Shown: positions 31,643 to 40,758, numbered from the stretch's first letter. The stretch is 64,000 nt of DNA from JAFKKS01 sp050187875 (GCA_050187875.1 JBFWXB010000024.1:1-64000), one strand, 5' to 3'. Translations and numbers: made by a program. Notes: generated by a model not told the origin, from the sequence alone.

Positions 31643-34474
31643 CTACGCCACCGCAGCCTTTGCGGGGTCCGGCTTCGCCGGCTGCAGCAGCGAAATGAGC
31701 GCCCGCTTGATCGCCGCCTGGCGTTGCGGCGCCTCGATCTTTGCGCCCATGAGATCGGTCACGTAGAACGCGTCGAGAGCGCGCTCGCCGAAGGTCGCGA
31801 CCCGAGCCGAGGCGATATTGAGGTTGAGCTTCGAGAGCGTCGCCGTGAGCTCATAGAGAAGGCCCGGCCGATCGAGTGCGGTGACCTCGATCACCGTGTA
31901 GCGGTTGGACCACTGATTGTGGATCGTCACCTCGGGCTCCAGCGCGAAAGCGCGCAGCCGTCCCTTCACCGTCGCGCGCTTGGCGACGACATCCGGCAGC
32001 CGCAGGTCGCCGCGCAGCGCCTTCTCGATGGCGTCGGCGATGCGCCCGGCGCGGCGCTCCTCGTCCGCGCGCTCGACGAATTCACGCGAGACGGCGATCG
32101 TGTCGACGGCAAGTCCGTCCGTCGTCGTGTAGATCTGCGCATCGACGATATTCGCGCTCGCGGCCGCACAGGCGCCGGCGATGATCGAGAGGAGCCGTGG
32201 ATGATCGGGCGCGAGAACAGTGAGCTCAGTAACGGCGCGGTCGGCATCGAAGCCGAAGCTCGTCGCCAGCGTTTTCTTCTCTTCCGCCGCGCGCCGCAGG
32301 AACTGCGCTTGCGCCACCTTGTGCGGGAGATCGACCTTGAGCCAATAGGCCGGATAATGGCGCGCGATATAGGCATCGAGGTCGGCCGCGCTCCAGTCGG
32401 ACATCGCCGCGCGGAACTCGTTCTGCGCCGTCGCCACGCGCTGCGCGCGATTCACCTCTGAGAAGCCGCCGGTCAGGACCGGCTCGGTCTCGTAATAGAG
32501 CGTGCGCAGAAGCTGCGCCTTCCAGCCGTTCCACACCCCGGGCCCGACGGCGCGGATATCCGCCGTCGTGAGAATCGTCAGAAGCTTCATGCGCTCGAGC
32601 GACTGCACGACGCCGGCGAACATCTCGATGGTCTTGCGGTCGGAAAGGTCGCGCGACTGCGCGACGCTCGACATCACGAGATGCACCTCGATCAGCCAGG
32701 CGACGAGCTCCGTATCGGCGGCCGAGAGGCCGAAGCGCGGACACAGCCGCCGCGCGATGCGCGCACCGGCAATCGAGTGATCCTCGATCCGCCCCTTGGC
32801 GATGTCATGTAGGAACATCGTCACATAGAGCACCTTGCGGTGCTGCGGCTGGATCGACTTCATCAGCTCGCTGGCGAAGCCAAGCTCGGTGCGCTCGCCG
32901 CGCTCGATGTCGGCGAGGACGCCGATGCAGCGCAGGAGATGCTCGTCGACGGTGTAGTGATGATACATATTGAACTGCATCATCGCGACCACACGACCGA
33001 AATCGGGAACGAAGCGGCCGAGCAGACCGACCTCGTTCATCCGCCGCAACACGATCTCAGCGTCGTCGCCGGCAGTGAGAATCTCGACGAACAGGCGGTT
33101 CGCTTCCGGATTCTCGCGCAGCTTCTTGTCGATCAGCTTCAGCGAGCGCGTGATCGCGCGCATGGCGTCGGGATGGAAGGCAAGGCTGTGGCGCTGCGAG
33201 AGCCAAAACAGCCGGATAAGGTTGACCGGATCGCGGCGGAAGACGTCGGGACTTGCGACGTTGATGCGATTGTTGTCGACGAAGAAGTCGTCCGTCTCGC
33301 TGAGCGCCCTGCGCCGGCGCGGCTTAAGGCGCGCGACCCAGCGGTTGAGCATCGCCGCCGGCTTCGCCTCACGGTCTTCGAGCTCCGCGCAGAGGATGCG
33401 CGTGAGGTCGCCAACATCCTTGGCGATCAGGAAGTAGTGCTTCATGAAGCGCTCGACGTCCTGCAACCCCGGATGCTCGGTGTAGCCAAGCCGCACCGCG
33501 ATCTCGCGCTGGATATCGAACGAGAGCCGTTCCTCCGCGCGTCCGGCGATGAAATGCAGGTGGCAGCGCACGGACCAGAGGAAGTCCTCGCAGCGGCGGA
33601 AGAGATTGTATTCGCTGCGGTCGAACACGCCGTGTTTGATCAGCTCGTCCGGCTCGTGCACGCGATAGACGTATTTCGCGATCCAGAACAGCGTGTGCAG
33701 GTCGCGCAAGCCGCCCTTGCCGTCCTTGACGTTAGGCTCGACCAAGTAGCGCGAGGCGCCGGCGTTCCGATGACGCTCCTCGCGCTCGGCAAGCTTCGCC
33801 GCGACGAAGGCGGCGGCCGTTCCCTGCACCACCTCCTTGTCGAAACGCGTCGCCAGCTCTTCGAACAGCGCGCGGTCGCCGAAGAGATAGCGCGCCTCGA
33901 GAAGCGCGGTGCGGATCGTCATGTCCGCCTTCGCCTGGCGCATGCATTCGTCGACCGAACGCGTGGCGTGGCCGACTTTGAGCCCCATGTCCCAAAGGCA
34001 ATAGAGGATCGTCTCCGCGATCGATTCACCCCACGCCGTCTGCTTGTAGGGAAGAAGGAACAGGAGATCGATATCCGAGCCGGGCGCGAGCAGGCCGCGG
34101 CCGTAGCCGCCGGTCGCGACGACGGTCATGCGCTCGGCTTCGGACGGGTTTTGCGAGGGATAAAGGCGCTCGCAGGCGAGATCGAACAGCGCGTGGATGA
34201 GCGTATCCATCGCGTCGCAGAGCCGTTCCGCGCAACGCCGACCATGCCGGTCGGCAAGAAGCGCGACCTCCGCCTTCTCGCGCTCGGCCGCGAGCGTCGC
34301 CTTGAGGCGCTGCGCAATGGCCGTGCGCAGTTCCCGCTCGCCACCCTGATGCGCTTTAACGAGCGCGGCGAGATCGCGCGCGACCGCGCCAAGACTCAGC
34401 GTTTCGCCACTCTCCTTCGTAGGCGAGGACGCCTCCGCGCGCCGCGAGGATGCAGGTAATGAATCAACAGTCAC
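31643..34474 (-). CDS. glnD: bifunctional [protein-PII] uridylyltransferase/uridylyl-removing enzyme
   Basis: A 943-residue nitrogen sensor. The nucleotidyltransferase domain has GYGRGLLAPGSDIDLLFLLP with the metal-binding Asp pair. The HD domain that removes UMP is seen in TMFLHDIAKGRIEDHS and a downstream VEVHL-like region. Two ACT domains that bind glutamine are at the C-terminus (VDAQIYTTTDGLAVDTI; YTVIEVTALDRPGLLYELTATLSKL). It sets PII uridylylation according to glutamine level. Length is normal for Hyphomicrobiales. It lies 112 bases downstream of the PBP1A start on the same strand. Confidence 0.96.
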   Translation of the reverse strand: MTVDSLPASSRRAEASSPTKESGETLSLGAVARDLAALVKAHQGGERELRTAIAQRLKATLAAEREKAEVALLADRHGRRCAERLCDAMDTLIHALFDLACERLYPSQNPSEAERMTVVATGGYGRGLLAPGSDIDLLFLLPYKQTAWGESIAETILYCLWDMGLKVGHATRSVDECMRQAKADMTIRTALLEARYLFGDRALFEELATRFDKEVVQGTAAAFVAAKLAEREERHRNAGASRYLVEPNVKDGKGGLRDLHTLFWIAKYVYRVHEPDELIKHGVFDRSEYNLFRRCEDFLWSVRCHLHFIAGRAEERLSFDIQREIAVRLGYTEHPGLQDVERFMKHYFLIAKDVGDLTRILCAELEDREAKPAAMLNRWVARLKPRRRRALSETDDFFVDNNRINVASPDVFRRDPVNLIRLFWLSQRHSLAFHPDAMRAITRSLKLIDKKLRENPEANRLFVEILTAGDDAEIVLRRMNEVGLLGRFVPDFGRVVAMMQFNMYHHYTVDEHLLRCIGVLADIERGERTELGFASELMKSIQPQHRKVLYVTMFLHDIAKGRIEDHSIAGARIARRLCPRFGLSAADTELVAWLIEVHLVMSSVAQSRDLSDRKTIEMFAGVVQSLERMKLLTILTTADIRAVGPGVWNGWKAQLLRTLYYETEPVLTGGFSEVNRAQRVATAQNEFRAAMSDWSAADLDAYIARHYPAYWLKVDLPHKVAQAQFLRRAAEEKKTLATSFGFDADRAVTELTVLAPDHPRLLSIIAGACAAASANIVDAQIYTTTDGLAVDTIAVSREFVERADEERRAGRIADAIEKALRGDLRLPDVVAKRATVKGRLRAFALEPEVTIHNQWSNRYTVIEVTALDRPGLLYELTATLSKLNLNIASARVATFGERALDAFYVTDLMGAKIEAPQRQAAIKRALISLLQPAKPDPAKAAVA

Positions 34475-34909
34475 GGCTAACTCTGGATACGTGCCATCGG
34501 AGACAAATGTAGACCCTGACGGTCGCTCACCCCACCCCCGGCGCGCAAGCGCGTCGCCCCCTTCCCGTCAAGCGCAGGTATTTCCTGCCGCCAAGCCAGC
34601 AGGCTCAAAAGAGAATAATTTTCTATTTCGCTCGGTAGGAGCAGAAGACTGCCGTACTCGACGTCTTGTCCGGAAAAAAGAACTAACCGCCTACTGAGAA
34701 TGGAAGGACGAGCAACCGGTCCGGGTCGCCGCCCTTGAAAGCCATATCGACTTTCGTCCGGTTGACCGGCCCGCGAAAACCCCATAATTGTTGCCTTAGC
34801 GCCGATTTGAGCATGCAGCTTGCGGGCGCTTTACAAGTGCGGCTAAAGCGCGGGGGCAGCCCCGGCGCCAAACGCAGGGCGGGGTGAGCCCCGCCTCCAT
34901 CAACCCAGC
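34475..34909 (+). other. gene-free leader region upstream of the SsuABC-type operon
   Basis: No credible gene. Short minus-strand frames are present but have no ribosome sites or domain. Near the right end GC-rich hairpins occur (GCGGGGGCAGCCCCGGC around 34847-34865 and GGCGGGGTGAGCCCCGCC around 34878-34896). They could be part of a leader RNA or a terminator-like structure, but I recognise no riboswitch class. Confidence 0.4.
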
Positions 34910-34931
34910 ATCGTTCGTCATGACGAACGAT
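34910..34931. promoter_or_regulatory. 22-bp perfect palindrome, candidate operator
   Basis: Arms ATCGTTCGTCA (34910-34920) and TGACGAACGAT (34921-34931) are exact reverse complements with no spacer. It lies 20 bases upstream of the start codon of the solute-binding protein gene and just before its GGAGG site, so it could be a repressor operator or a translational hairpin. Confidence 0.6.
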
Positions 34932-34950
34932 CGCTCCCATGGAGGTCCTT

Positions 34951-35925
34951 ATGACCAGCTTCTCTCGACGTTCGATTATCGCGAGCTTGGCGCTCGTCGG
35001 CCTGCTCCCGGCGAATACTTTATTCGCCGCCGACAACCCCAAGACGATCACCATCGACTGGGCGACCTACAACCCCGTCTCCATCGTCCTCAAGAACAAG
35101 GGTCTTCTCGAGAAGGAATTTGCCAAAGACGGCATCAGCATCCGCTGGGTGCAGACGCTCGGCTCCAACAAGGCGCTGGAGTTCCTCAATGCCGGCTCGA
35201 TCGATTTCGGCTCCTCGGCCGGCGCGGCCGCGCTCGTCTCCAAGATCAACGGCAACCCGATCAAATCGATCTACGTCTATTCGCAGCCGGAATGGACGGC
35301 GCTCGTCACCCGCAAGGACACGGGCATCGGCAAGATCGAAGATCTCAAGGGCAAGCGCGTCGCGGTCACCCGCGGCACCGATCCGCACATCTTCCTGGTG
35401 CGCGCGCTGCAAAAGGTCGGGCTCTCCGAAAAGGACATCAAGCCGGTGCTGCTGCAGCATCCCGACGGCAAGACCGCGCTGATCCGCGGCGACGTCGACG
35501 CCTGGGCGGGTCTCGATCCGATGATGGCGCAGGCCGAGATCGAGAATGGCGCGCACCTGTTCTACCGCAACAAGGACGCCAACACCTGGGGCATCCTGTC
35601 GACCCGCGAGGAATTCCTGAAGCAGCACCCCGATCTCGTGAAGCGCGTCCTCGCGGTTTACGAGGAGGCGCGCAAATACTCGCTCGCGCATTACGACGAG
35701 CTCAAGGGCGCCTTCATCGCCGCGACCAAGCTGCCGGAGAACGTCGTCGACAAGCAACTCAAGGAGCGCACCGACATCACGCATTCCAAGATCGGCAAGC
35801 CGCAATACGATTCGATCCTCGCCGCGGGCATCGCTTTGCAGCAGGCGGGCGTGATCGAGGCGAAGGTCGACGTGAAGGCCGCGCTCGATTCTCTCATCGA
35901 CGACAGCGTGCCGCTGACGAATTGA
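34951..35925 (+). CDS. SsuA-like substrate-binding protein (sulfonate/nitrate/taurine type)
   Basis: A 324-residue periplasmic protein. The signal peptide is MTSFSRRSIIASLALVG plus LLPANTLFA. The mature part has the NMT1/SsuA fold (TITIDWATYNPVSIVLKNKGLLEKEF, LNAGSIDFGSSAGAAAL, KGKRVAVTRGTDPHIFLVRAL, DAWAGLDPMMAQAE). The ATG at 34951 is six bases after a GGAGG. First gene of an operon with permease, ATPase, alcohol dehydrogenase and OsmC genes. Aliphatic sulfonates, taurine or related anions are typical ligands; the actual one is unknown. Confidence 0.9.
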   Translation: MTSFSRRSIIASLALVGLLPANTLFAADNPKTITIDWATYNPVSIVLKNKGLLEKEFAKDGISIRWVQTLGSNKALEFLNAGSIDFGSSAGAAALVSKINGNPIKSIYVYSQPEWTALVTRKDTGIGKIEDLKGKRVAVTRGTDPHIFLVRALQKVGLSEKDIKPVLLQHPDGKTALIRGDVDAWAGLDPMMAQAEIENGAHLFYRNKDANTWGILSTREEFLKQHPDLVKRVLAVYEEARKYSLAHYDELKGAFIAATKLPENVVDKQLKERTDITHSKIGKPQYDSILAAGIALQQAGVIEAKVDVKAALDSLIDDSVPLTN

Positions 35926-36050
35926 TCTCGTTTGCCGGAGTCACAGGAAAAACGGCAGGCCGCAGCGACTCCCCTCCCCCCTGCGGGGACGGGAAAAAAC
36001 GCTCGATCCTAGCGAGCATCAGCTGAACGATTGCATTTCGTGAACGTGCG

Positions 36051-36905
36051 ATGTCTTTAGCGTCCATGACCGTCAGCGAAGGAGCACAAGACGCGGCTTC
36101 CGGGACCGATCAACCGGTCGCGCGCGAGCGCAACTGGGGCCGTTACACGCGTCCCGTGCTCGGCCTCATCCTTCCCGTTTGCATCGCGCTCGCCTGGGAG
36201 CTCGCGGTGCATGGGGGCCTCTCCGACGGGCGCCTGGTGCCGCCGCCCTCCGTCATCTTCGAGACGCTGTGGGATCTCGCACGCTCCGGCGAGCTTCTCC
36301 GCCACACCATCGTGACGGTGTCGCGCGTCGCCGCCGGCTTCGCGCTCGGCGTCCTGACGGGCACCATTATCGGCGCGCTAACCGGATATTCCGCGCTCGC
36401 CAATCGCCTGCTCGATCCGACCTTTCAAGCCCTGCGTGCGATCCCCTCCATCGCCTGGGTGCCGCTCTTCATTCTCTGGCTCGGCATTTTCGAGGAATCG
36501 AAGGTCGCGCTGATCGCCGTCGGCGTGTTTTTTCCCGTCTATCTCGGCGTCATGGGCGCAATCCTTTCCGTGGACCGCAAGATCGTCGAGGTGGGGCGCA
36601 TCTTCCGCCTCTCAGGGCCGAAGCTTGTCTGGCGTATCCTGCTTCCCGCAGTGATGCCGGCCTATATCGTGTCCTTGCGCTCGGGCCTCGGGCTCGGCTG
36701 GATGTTCGTCGTCGCCGCCGAATTCATGGGCGCGTCCGAAGGCCTCGGCTATCTCCTCATCGACGGCCAGCAACTCGGCAAGCCGGCGCAGATCGTCGCG
36801 GCGATCCTCGCCTTCGCGGTGATCGGCAAGCTCTCCGACTGGCTGATCCAGGCCGCCGCGGCGCCGTTTCTGCGCTGGCAGGATGCGTATGGGGGACGAG
36901 TGTGA
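36051..36905 (+). CDS. SsuC-like ABC transporter permease
   Basis: A 284-residue permease with six hydrophobic helices. It carries the BPD_transp_1 pattern of the SsuC/TauC group: PTFQALRAIPSIAWVPLFILWLG and the coupling loop EVGRIFRLSGPKLVWRILLPAVMP. It forms the channel for the substrate brought by the preceding binding protein. The first 25 residues are polar and cytoplasmic. The ATPase gene follows after a palindromic repeat. Confidence 0.92.
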   Translation: MSLASMTVSEGAQDAASGTDQPVARERNWGRYTRPVLGLILPVCIALAWELAVHGGLSDGRLVPPPSVIFETLWDLARSGELLRHTIVTVSRVAAGFALGVLTGTIIGALTGYSALANRLLDPTFQALRAIPSIAWVPLFILWLGIFEESKVALIAVGVFFPVYLGVMGAILSVDRKIVEVGRIFRLSGPKLVWRILLPAVMPAYIVSLRSGLGLGWMFVVAAEFMGASEGLGYLLIDGQQLGKPAQIVAAILAFAVIGKLSDWLIQAAAAPFLRWQDAYGGRV

Positions 36906-36914
36906 TGACGCATT

Positions 36915-37016
36915 GTCATTCCGGAGCGCGCCGAACGGCGCGAGCCCGGAATCCATATGCCGCAGCCGGGATTATGGATTCCGGGCCCGCGAGCTTCGCT
37001 CGCGTCCCGGAATGAC
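36915..37016. repeat. intergenic palindromic repeat (type B)
   Basis: Starts GTCATTCCGG and ends CCGGAATGAC, with internal CCCGGAATCCAT / ATGGATTCCGGG arms and a CGAGCTTCGCTCG hairpin. Same family as 60338-60436. It sits between the permease and ATPase genes of one operon, so the message may carry a strong hairpin here. Confidence 0.85.
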
Positions 37017-37025
37017 AGAAAAATC

Positions 37026-37817
37026 ATGCTCGCGCTCGATCACATCTCGAAAACATATCCGAACGGCGTGCATGCGCTCGAGGGCGTAAGCCTCGACGTT
37101 GCGCCGGGCGAGATCGTCGCCGTCGTCGGCGGCTCCGGCTGCGGCAAGTCGACGATGCTGCGCGTCGTCTCCGGCCTCGACGGTCCGAGCGTCGGCAACG
37201 TGACGCTCGACGGCGTCCGCATCACCGCGCCGCATGAGAAGATCGGCATCGTCTTTCAGGAGCCGCGGCTCCTGCCTTGGCTCACCGTCGCCGATAACGT
37301 CGCCTTCGGCGTCGCCGACCTGCCGCGCGCCGAGCGCGAGGCGCGCGTTGCGCGCGTCCTCGAACGCGTGGGATTGAGCGACAAAGCGAAGGTCTGGCCG
37401 CGCGAGCTCTCGGGTGGCCAGGCGCAGCGCGTTGCCATCGCCCGCGCACTGGTGCCGCGCCCCGAAGTACTTCTTCTCGACGAACCGTTCTCGGCGCTCG
37501 ATGCCTTCACCCGCGCCGACCTGCAGGAGCATGTGCTCGCCCTGTGGTCCGACCTCAAGCCGACGCTGATCGTCGTCACCCACGATGTCGACGAGGCGGT
37601 CGTCCTCGCCGACCGCATTGTCGTGATGCGCCCGCGCCCGGGCCGCATCCTGACCGAAGTCGAAGCCGACCTCCCCCGCCCGCGCGACCGCCAGTCCGCC
37701 GCCTTCGACTTCGTCAAGCGCCGCGTGCTCGCCGCGCTCGACCGCTCGCTGGCGCGACGTGCCGTCACCGACGATGGCCAGACCCGGGCCGAGACCGGCG
37801 CCGCCCTGTGGTGGTAG
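37026..37817 (+). CDS. SsuB-like ABC transporter ATP-binding protein
   Basis: A 263-residue ATPase: Walker A GGSGCGKST, Q-loop FQEPRLLPW, signature LSGGQAQRVAIARAL, Walker B VLLLDEPFSALD and H-loop VTHDVDEAVVLAD. The Q-loop and SALDAFTR pattern are typical of nitrate/sulfonate/taurine importers. The start at 37026 (MLALDHISKTYPNGV) gives family length; the frame extends upstream only through the palindromic repeat. Confidence 0.93.
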   Translation: MLALDHISKTYPNGVHALEGVSLDVAPGEIVAVVGGSGCGKSTMLRVVSGLDGPSVGNVTLDGVRITAPHEKIGIVFQEPRLLPWLTVADNVAFGVADLPRAEREARVARVLERVGLSDKAKVWPRELSGGQAQRVAIARALVPRPEVLLLDEPFSALDAFTRADLQEHVLALWSDLKPTLIVVTHDVDEAVVLADRIVVMRPRPGRILTEVEADLPRPRDRQSAAFDFVKRRVLAALDRSLARRAVTDDGQTRAETGAALWW

Positions 37818-37820
37818 TTC

Positions 37821-37950
37821 ATCTCTCCTCGCTTGCGGGGAGAGGTCGGATTGCATGAGCGATCCGGGTGAGGGGGCTTCTCCAAATGCTCGGAGTCTGG
37901 GAAAGTACCCCTCACCCCGCCCTTCTCCCCGCACGCGGGGAGAGGGAGAA
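37821..37950. repeat. GC-rich mosaic palindromic repeat (type A)
   Basis: Left part CTCTCCTCGCTTGCGGGGAG and right part CTCCCCGCACGCGGGGAG flank GAGGGGGCTTCTCC and CCCCTCACCCCGC. Falls between the ATPase and alcohol dehydrogenase genes. Confidence 0.75.
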
Positions 37951-37971
37951 CGAAAATGTCGAGGAACCACC

Positions 37972-39033
37972 ATGCTGAGCTATGACGTCTGTGAGTGTGG
38001 CGCGCCGCTGCGCCGAATGGAACGCCCGACGCCCCAGCCGAAAGGCACCGAAGTCCTTCTCAAGATAAAGGCCGCCGGCGTCTGTCATAGCGACATTCAC
38101 ATCTGGGACGGTTACTACGAGCTCGGCGGCGGCAAGCGCCTGCAGCTTCTCGAGCGCGGCATCAAGCTGCCGCTCACCATGGGGCACGAGAATGTCGGCG
38201 AGGTCATTGCCGTCGGCCCCGACGCGAAAGGCGTGAAGGTCGGCGACGTGCGCCTCGCGCATCCCTGGATGGGCTGCGGCGAGTGCATGGTCTGCAAGCG
38301 TGGCGAGGAAAATCTATGCCTCACGCCGCGCAATCTCGGCGTCTTCTCCAACGGCGGCTATGCCACGCACATGATGGTGCCGCATCCACGCTATCTCTTC
38401 GACATCGAAGGCATGAGCGCCGAGCAGGCGGCGCCGCTCGCTTGCTCCGGCATAACGGCTTTCAGCGCGCTCAAGAAGATCGAACCCGACGTGCTCCGCG
38501 AGCAGCCGGTCGTCATCATCGGCGCCGGCGGCGTCGGATTGATGGGCGTCACGCTCGCGAAGGCGATGGGCGCGAAAGGCGTGATCATCGTCGATATCGA
38601 TCCGGTCAAGCGGGAGGCCGCGAAGAAAGCCGGCGCGACCGACGCGGTGGACGGCTCCGCGCCCGACGCCGTGCAGCAGATCAAGGACAAGACCGGCGGC
38701 GGCGCCTGGGCCGTCGTTGACTTCGTCGGCTCGTCTCAGACCGCCCGGCTCGGCGTCGACAGCCTCGTCAAGGGCGGTCGGCTCATCATCGTTGGCTTGT
38801 TCGGCGGCGAGATCACGGTGCCGACCCCCTTCTTCCCGATGCGGGCCATGACCGTGCAAGGCTCTTATGTCGGCAGCCTGCCGGAAATGAAGGAATTGCT
38901 CGATCTCGTACGCCGCACCGGCCAGCCGCCGGTTCCGATCGCGACGCGCCCGCTCGACGCCGTCAACGAGACGCTCAATGATCTGCGTGCCGGCAAGATC
39001 GTCGGCCGTGTCGTGCTCGAACCGGCGGAATAA
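37972..39033 (+). CDS. zinc-dependent alcohol dehydrogenase (MDR family)
   Basis: A 353-residue medium-chain dehydrogenase. Catalytic zinc ligands are in AAGVCHSDIH (Cys) and MGHENVGEV (His-Glu). The structural zinc lobe is GCGECMVCKRGEENLC with its four Cys. The NAD(P) Rossmann motif is IIGAGGVGLMGVTLAKAMGAK. It oxidises an unknown alcohol or aldehyde-forming substrate. Its place behind the SsuABC-type importer suggests it acts on the imported compound or a product of it (inference). Confidence 0.9.
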   Translation: MLSYDVCECGAPLRRMERPTPQPKGTEVLLKIKAAGVCHSDIHIWDGYYELGGGKRLQLLERGIKLPLTMGHENVGEVIAVGPDAKGVKVGDVRLAHPWMGCGECMVCKRGEENLCLTPRNLGVFSNGGYATHMMVPHPRYLFDIEGMSAEQAAPLACSGITAFSALKKIEPDVLREQPVVIIGAGGVGLMGVTLAKAMGAKGVIIVDIDPVKREAAKKAGATDAVDGSAPDAVQQIKDKTGGGAWAVVDFVGSSQTARLGVDSLVKGGRLIIVGLFGGEITVPTPFFPMRAMTVQGSYVGSLPEMKELLDLVRRTGQPPVPIATRPLDAVNETLNDLRAGKIVGRVVLEPAE

Positions 39034-39057
39034 GTTCGCGGAGCGACACCTTCTTGT

Positions 39058-39177
39058 CCCTCCCCTAAGGGGAGTGGCCGCGAAGCGGCCAGGTGGGGTG
39101 AAAATCTTCGCGCCCAACCTTATTTCCCCACCCGGCCGGCGCTGCGCGCCGTCTACCCTCCCCTGCGGGGAGGGATG
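39058..39177. repeat. GC-rich mosaic palindromic repeat (type A)
   Basis: CCCTCCCCTAAGGGGAG and GGCCGCGAAGCGGCC hairpins at the left, GGCGCTGCGCGCC and CCCTCCCCTGCGGGGAGGG at the right, with GGTGGGG / CCCCACC joining arms. Confidence 0.75.
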
Positions 39178-39191
39178 CAGGAGAAACTCCA

Positions 39192-39701
39192 ATGGACGCA
39201 ACCGCACTGCGCGCCATGCAGGCGCCGATCAAGGATCGCTACAAGAGCGACCCGTCTGCCGCGATGATCACGCTGAAGGCGCGCGGCGCGCTCGACGATC
39301 AGAACATCGCGTGCAAGGTGGAGACCGGCCGCGCGCTGGCGACCGCCGGGCTGCATCCCGCAACCGGCGGCTCCGGCATGGAGCTTTGCTCCGGTGACAT
39401 GCTCCTCGAAGCGCTCGTCGCCTGCGCTGGCGTGACGCTGAAAGCGGTCGCGACCGCGCTCGACATTCCACTCAAATCCGGCGCCGTATCGGCGGAAGGC
39501 GACCTCGACTTCCGCGGCACGCTCGGCGTCGCCAAAGATGCGCCCGTCGGCTTCGCTCAGATCCGCCTGACCTTCGATGTCGACACCGACGCGCCGCAAG
39601 AGAAGCTCGACCAGCTCCTCAAGCTCACTGAGCGCTACTGCGTCGTTTATCAGACCATCCGCTCTGGCCCACCGGTCGAGGTCAAGCTGCAGCGGGCGTA
39701 A
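39192..39701 (+). CDS. OsmC family protein
   Basis: A 169-residue OsmC-fold protein. The two redox Cys are in LEALVACAGVTLKAVA and LTERYCVVYQTI, matching the peroxide-reducing Cys pair of Ohr/OsmC proteins. Length is longer than typical OsmC at the N-terminus (MDATALRAMQAPIKDRYKSDP), as in the subgroup next to dehydrogenases. It may reduce organic hydroperoxides in the cytoplasm. Downstream of the alcohol dehydrogenase on the same strand. Confidence 0.88.
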   Translation: MDATALRAMQAPIKDRYKSDPSAAMITLKARGALDDQNIACKVETGRALATAGLHPATGGSGMELCSGDMLLEALVACAGVTLKAVATALDIPLKSGAVSAEGDLDFRGTLGVAKDAPVGFAQIRLTFDVDTDAPQEKLDQLLKLTERYCVVYQTIRSGPPVEVKLQRA

Positions 39702-39710
39702 CCCAAGCGT

Positions 39711-39795
39711 TCGTCATGCGCGGGCTTGACCCGCGCATCCATCGTGAAGGGACTCTTTTGGAGATGGATTGCCGGGTCAAGCCCGGCAATGACGA
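39711..39795. repeat. intergenic palindromic repeat (type C)
   Basis: TCGTCATGCGCGGG and CCCGGCAATGACGA ends, with internal GGGCTTGACCCGCGCATCC / GGATTGCCGGGTCAAGCCC arms. Same family as 54504-54592. Confidence 0.85.
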
Positions 39796-39797
39796 AC

Positions 39798-40592
39798 ATG
39801 CCTCCCGATCTCGCCTTCGCGTTATTGCTCATCGCCAAGATGGCCGTGTCGGCGTGCTTTGTCGCACTCGCGTCCTTCGTCGCCGAGCGCGCGGGCGTGG
39901 TGATGGGCGCGATGGTCGCCTCACTGCCGATCTCGGCCGGACCGGCTTATGTGTTCCTCGCCATGGATCACGATGCCGCCTTCATTGCGGCGAGCGCACT
40001 GGCGACGCTCGTATCGAATGCAGCGACCGCGGTCTTTTGCGTGGCTTATGTCTTTGCCGCGCAGCGCAACGGCGTTTTTGCAAGCTTCACCGCCGCGCTC
40101 CTCGCCTGGGTCGTGTCCTGGCTCGTCTTTGCGCAATTCACGTGGACGCTGGGACCAGCGCTGATCCTCAACCTCGTCGTCTACGCTGTCGCGATCCCGC
40201 TCATCTCGCGCTTCCGCCACGCGGCCATGGTCGTGCTGCCACGGCGCTGGTACGACCTGCCGCTGCGTGCGGGTCTCGTGGCGACACTCGTATTTGCAGT
40301 CGTCATTGTCAGCACACGGCTCGGCCCGACCGTGTCGGGCGTCGTCGCTGCGTTCCCGGTCGTGTTCACAAGTCTTATTTTTATCCTGCAGCCGCGAGTC
40401 GGCGGCCGCGTCAATGCCGCTGTCGTCGCCAACGCGTTGGCGGGCCTGGTCGGCTTCATGTTCGCGGTGATCACGGTCGCTGTTGCCGCCGTCCCCCTCG
40501 GGTCCCCGCTTGCGCTCGCCTTGGCGCTCTGCGTCTCGATCTGCTGGAACTCGTCGCTTCTGTTTGCGCGGCAGCGGGGCTGGCTGGCGTAA
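39798..40592 (+). CDS. multi-pass membrane protein of unknown function
   Basis: A 264-residue protein with about eight to nine hydrophobic helices (LAFALLLIAKMAVSACFVAL; GPALILNLVVYAVAIPLI; GLVATLVFAVVIVSTRLGP). The pattern of two similar halves, each with a Gly/Ser-Pro-rich re-entrant stretch (VASLPISAGPAYVFL and VAAFPVVFTSLIFIL), suggests an internally duplicated transporter. No named family is recognised. ATG 39798 is preferred over 39789, which lies inside the repeat. Confidence 0.75.
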   Translation: MPPDLAFALLLIAKMAVSACFVALASFVAERAGVVMGAMVASLPISAGPAYVFLAMDHDAAFIAASALATLVSNAATAVFCVAYVFAAQRNGVFASFTAALLAWVVSWLVFAQFTWTLGPALILNLVVYAVAIPLISRFRHAAMVVLPRRWYDLPLRAGLVATLVFAVVIVSTRLGPTVSGVVAAFPVVFTSLIFILQPRVGGRVNAAVVANALAGLVGFMFAVITVAVAAVPLGSPLALALALCVSICWNSSLLFARQRGWLA

Positions 40593-40610
40593 GCCGCTAG
40601 CGCACGAAGT

Positions 40611-40740
40611 GTCGTCCCCGCGAAAGCGGGGACCCAGTACGCCGTGTGCTCTCGAAATCAATGCAGGGCGGTGGCTACTGGATGCCCGCTGGAGCTTGTA
40701 CTCGGGCTGGCCGAAGGCCAGGCCCGGGTGCGGGCATGAC
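40611..40740. repeat. intergenic palindromic repeat (type D)
   Basis: Begins GTCGTCCCCGCGAAAGCGGGGACCC and ends with GCCCGGGTGCGGGCATGACA; inner arms ACCCAGTACGCCGTG and CTACTGGATGCCCGC. Same family as 53757-53852, which it also resembles in the middle. It separates two convergent genes. Confidence 0.75.
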
Positions 40741-40758
40741 ACTCATGGGGTTCCGAAG

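Noticed and set aside
32840..34459. 539-codon plus-strand frame opposite glnD
   Set aside because: Shadow frame; GlnD domains are intact on the minus strand.
34477..34785. 102-codon minus-strand frame after glnD
   Set aside because: No ribosome site or domain; composition is not protein-like.
34840..34909. SAM or other riboswitch upstream of the SsuA-like gene
   Set aside because: GC-rich hairpins are present, but no conserved core of a known riboswitch class can be matched.
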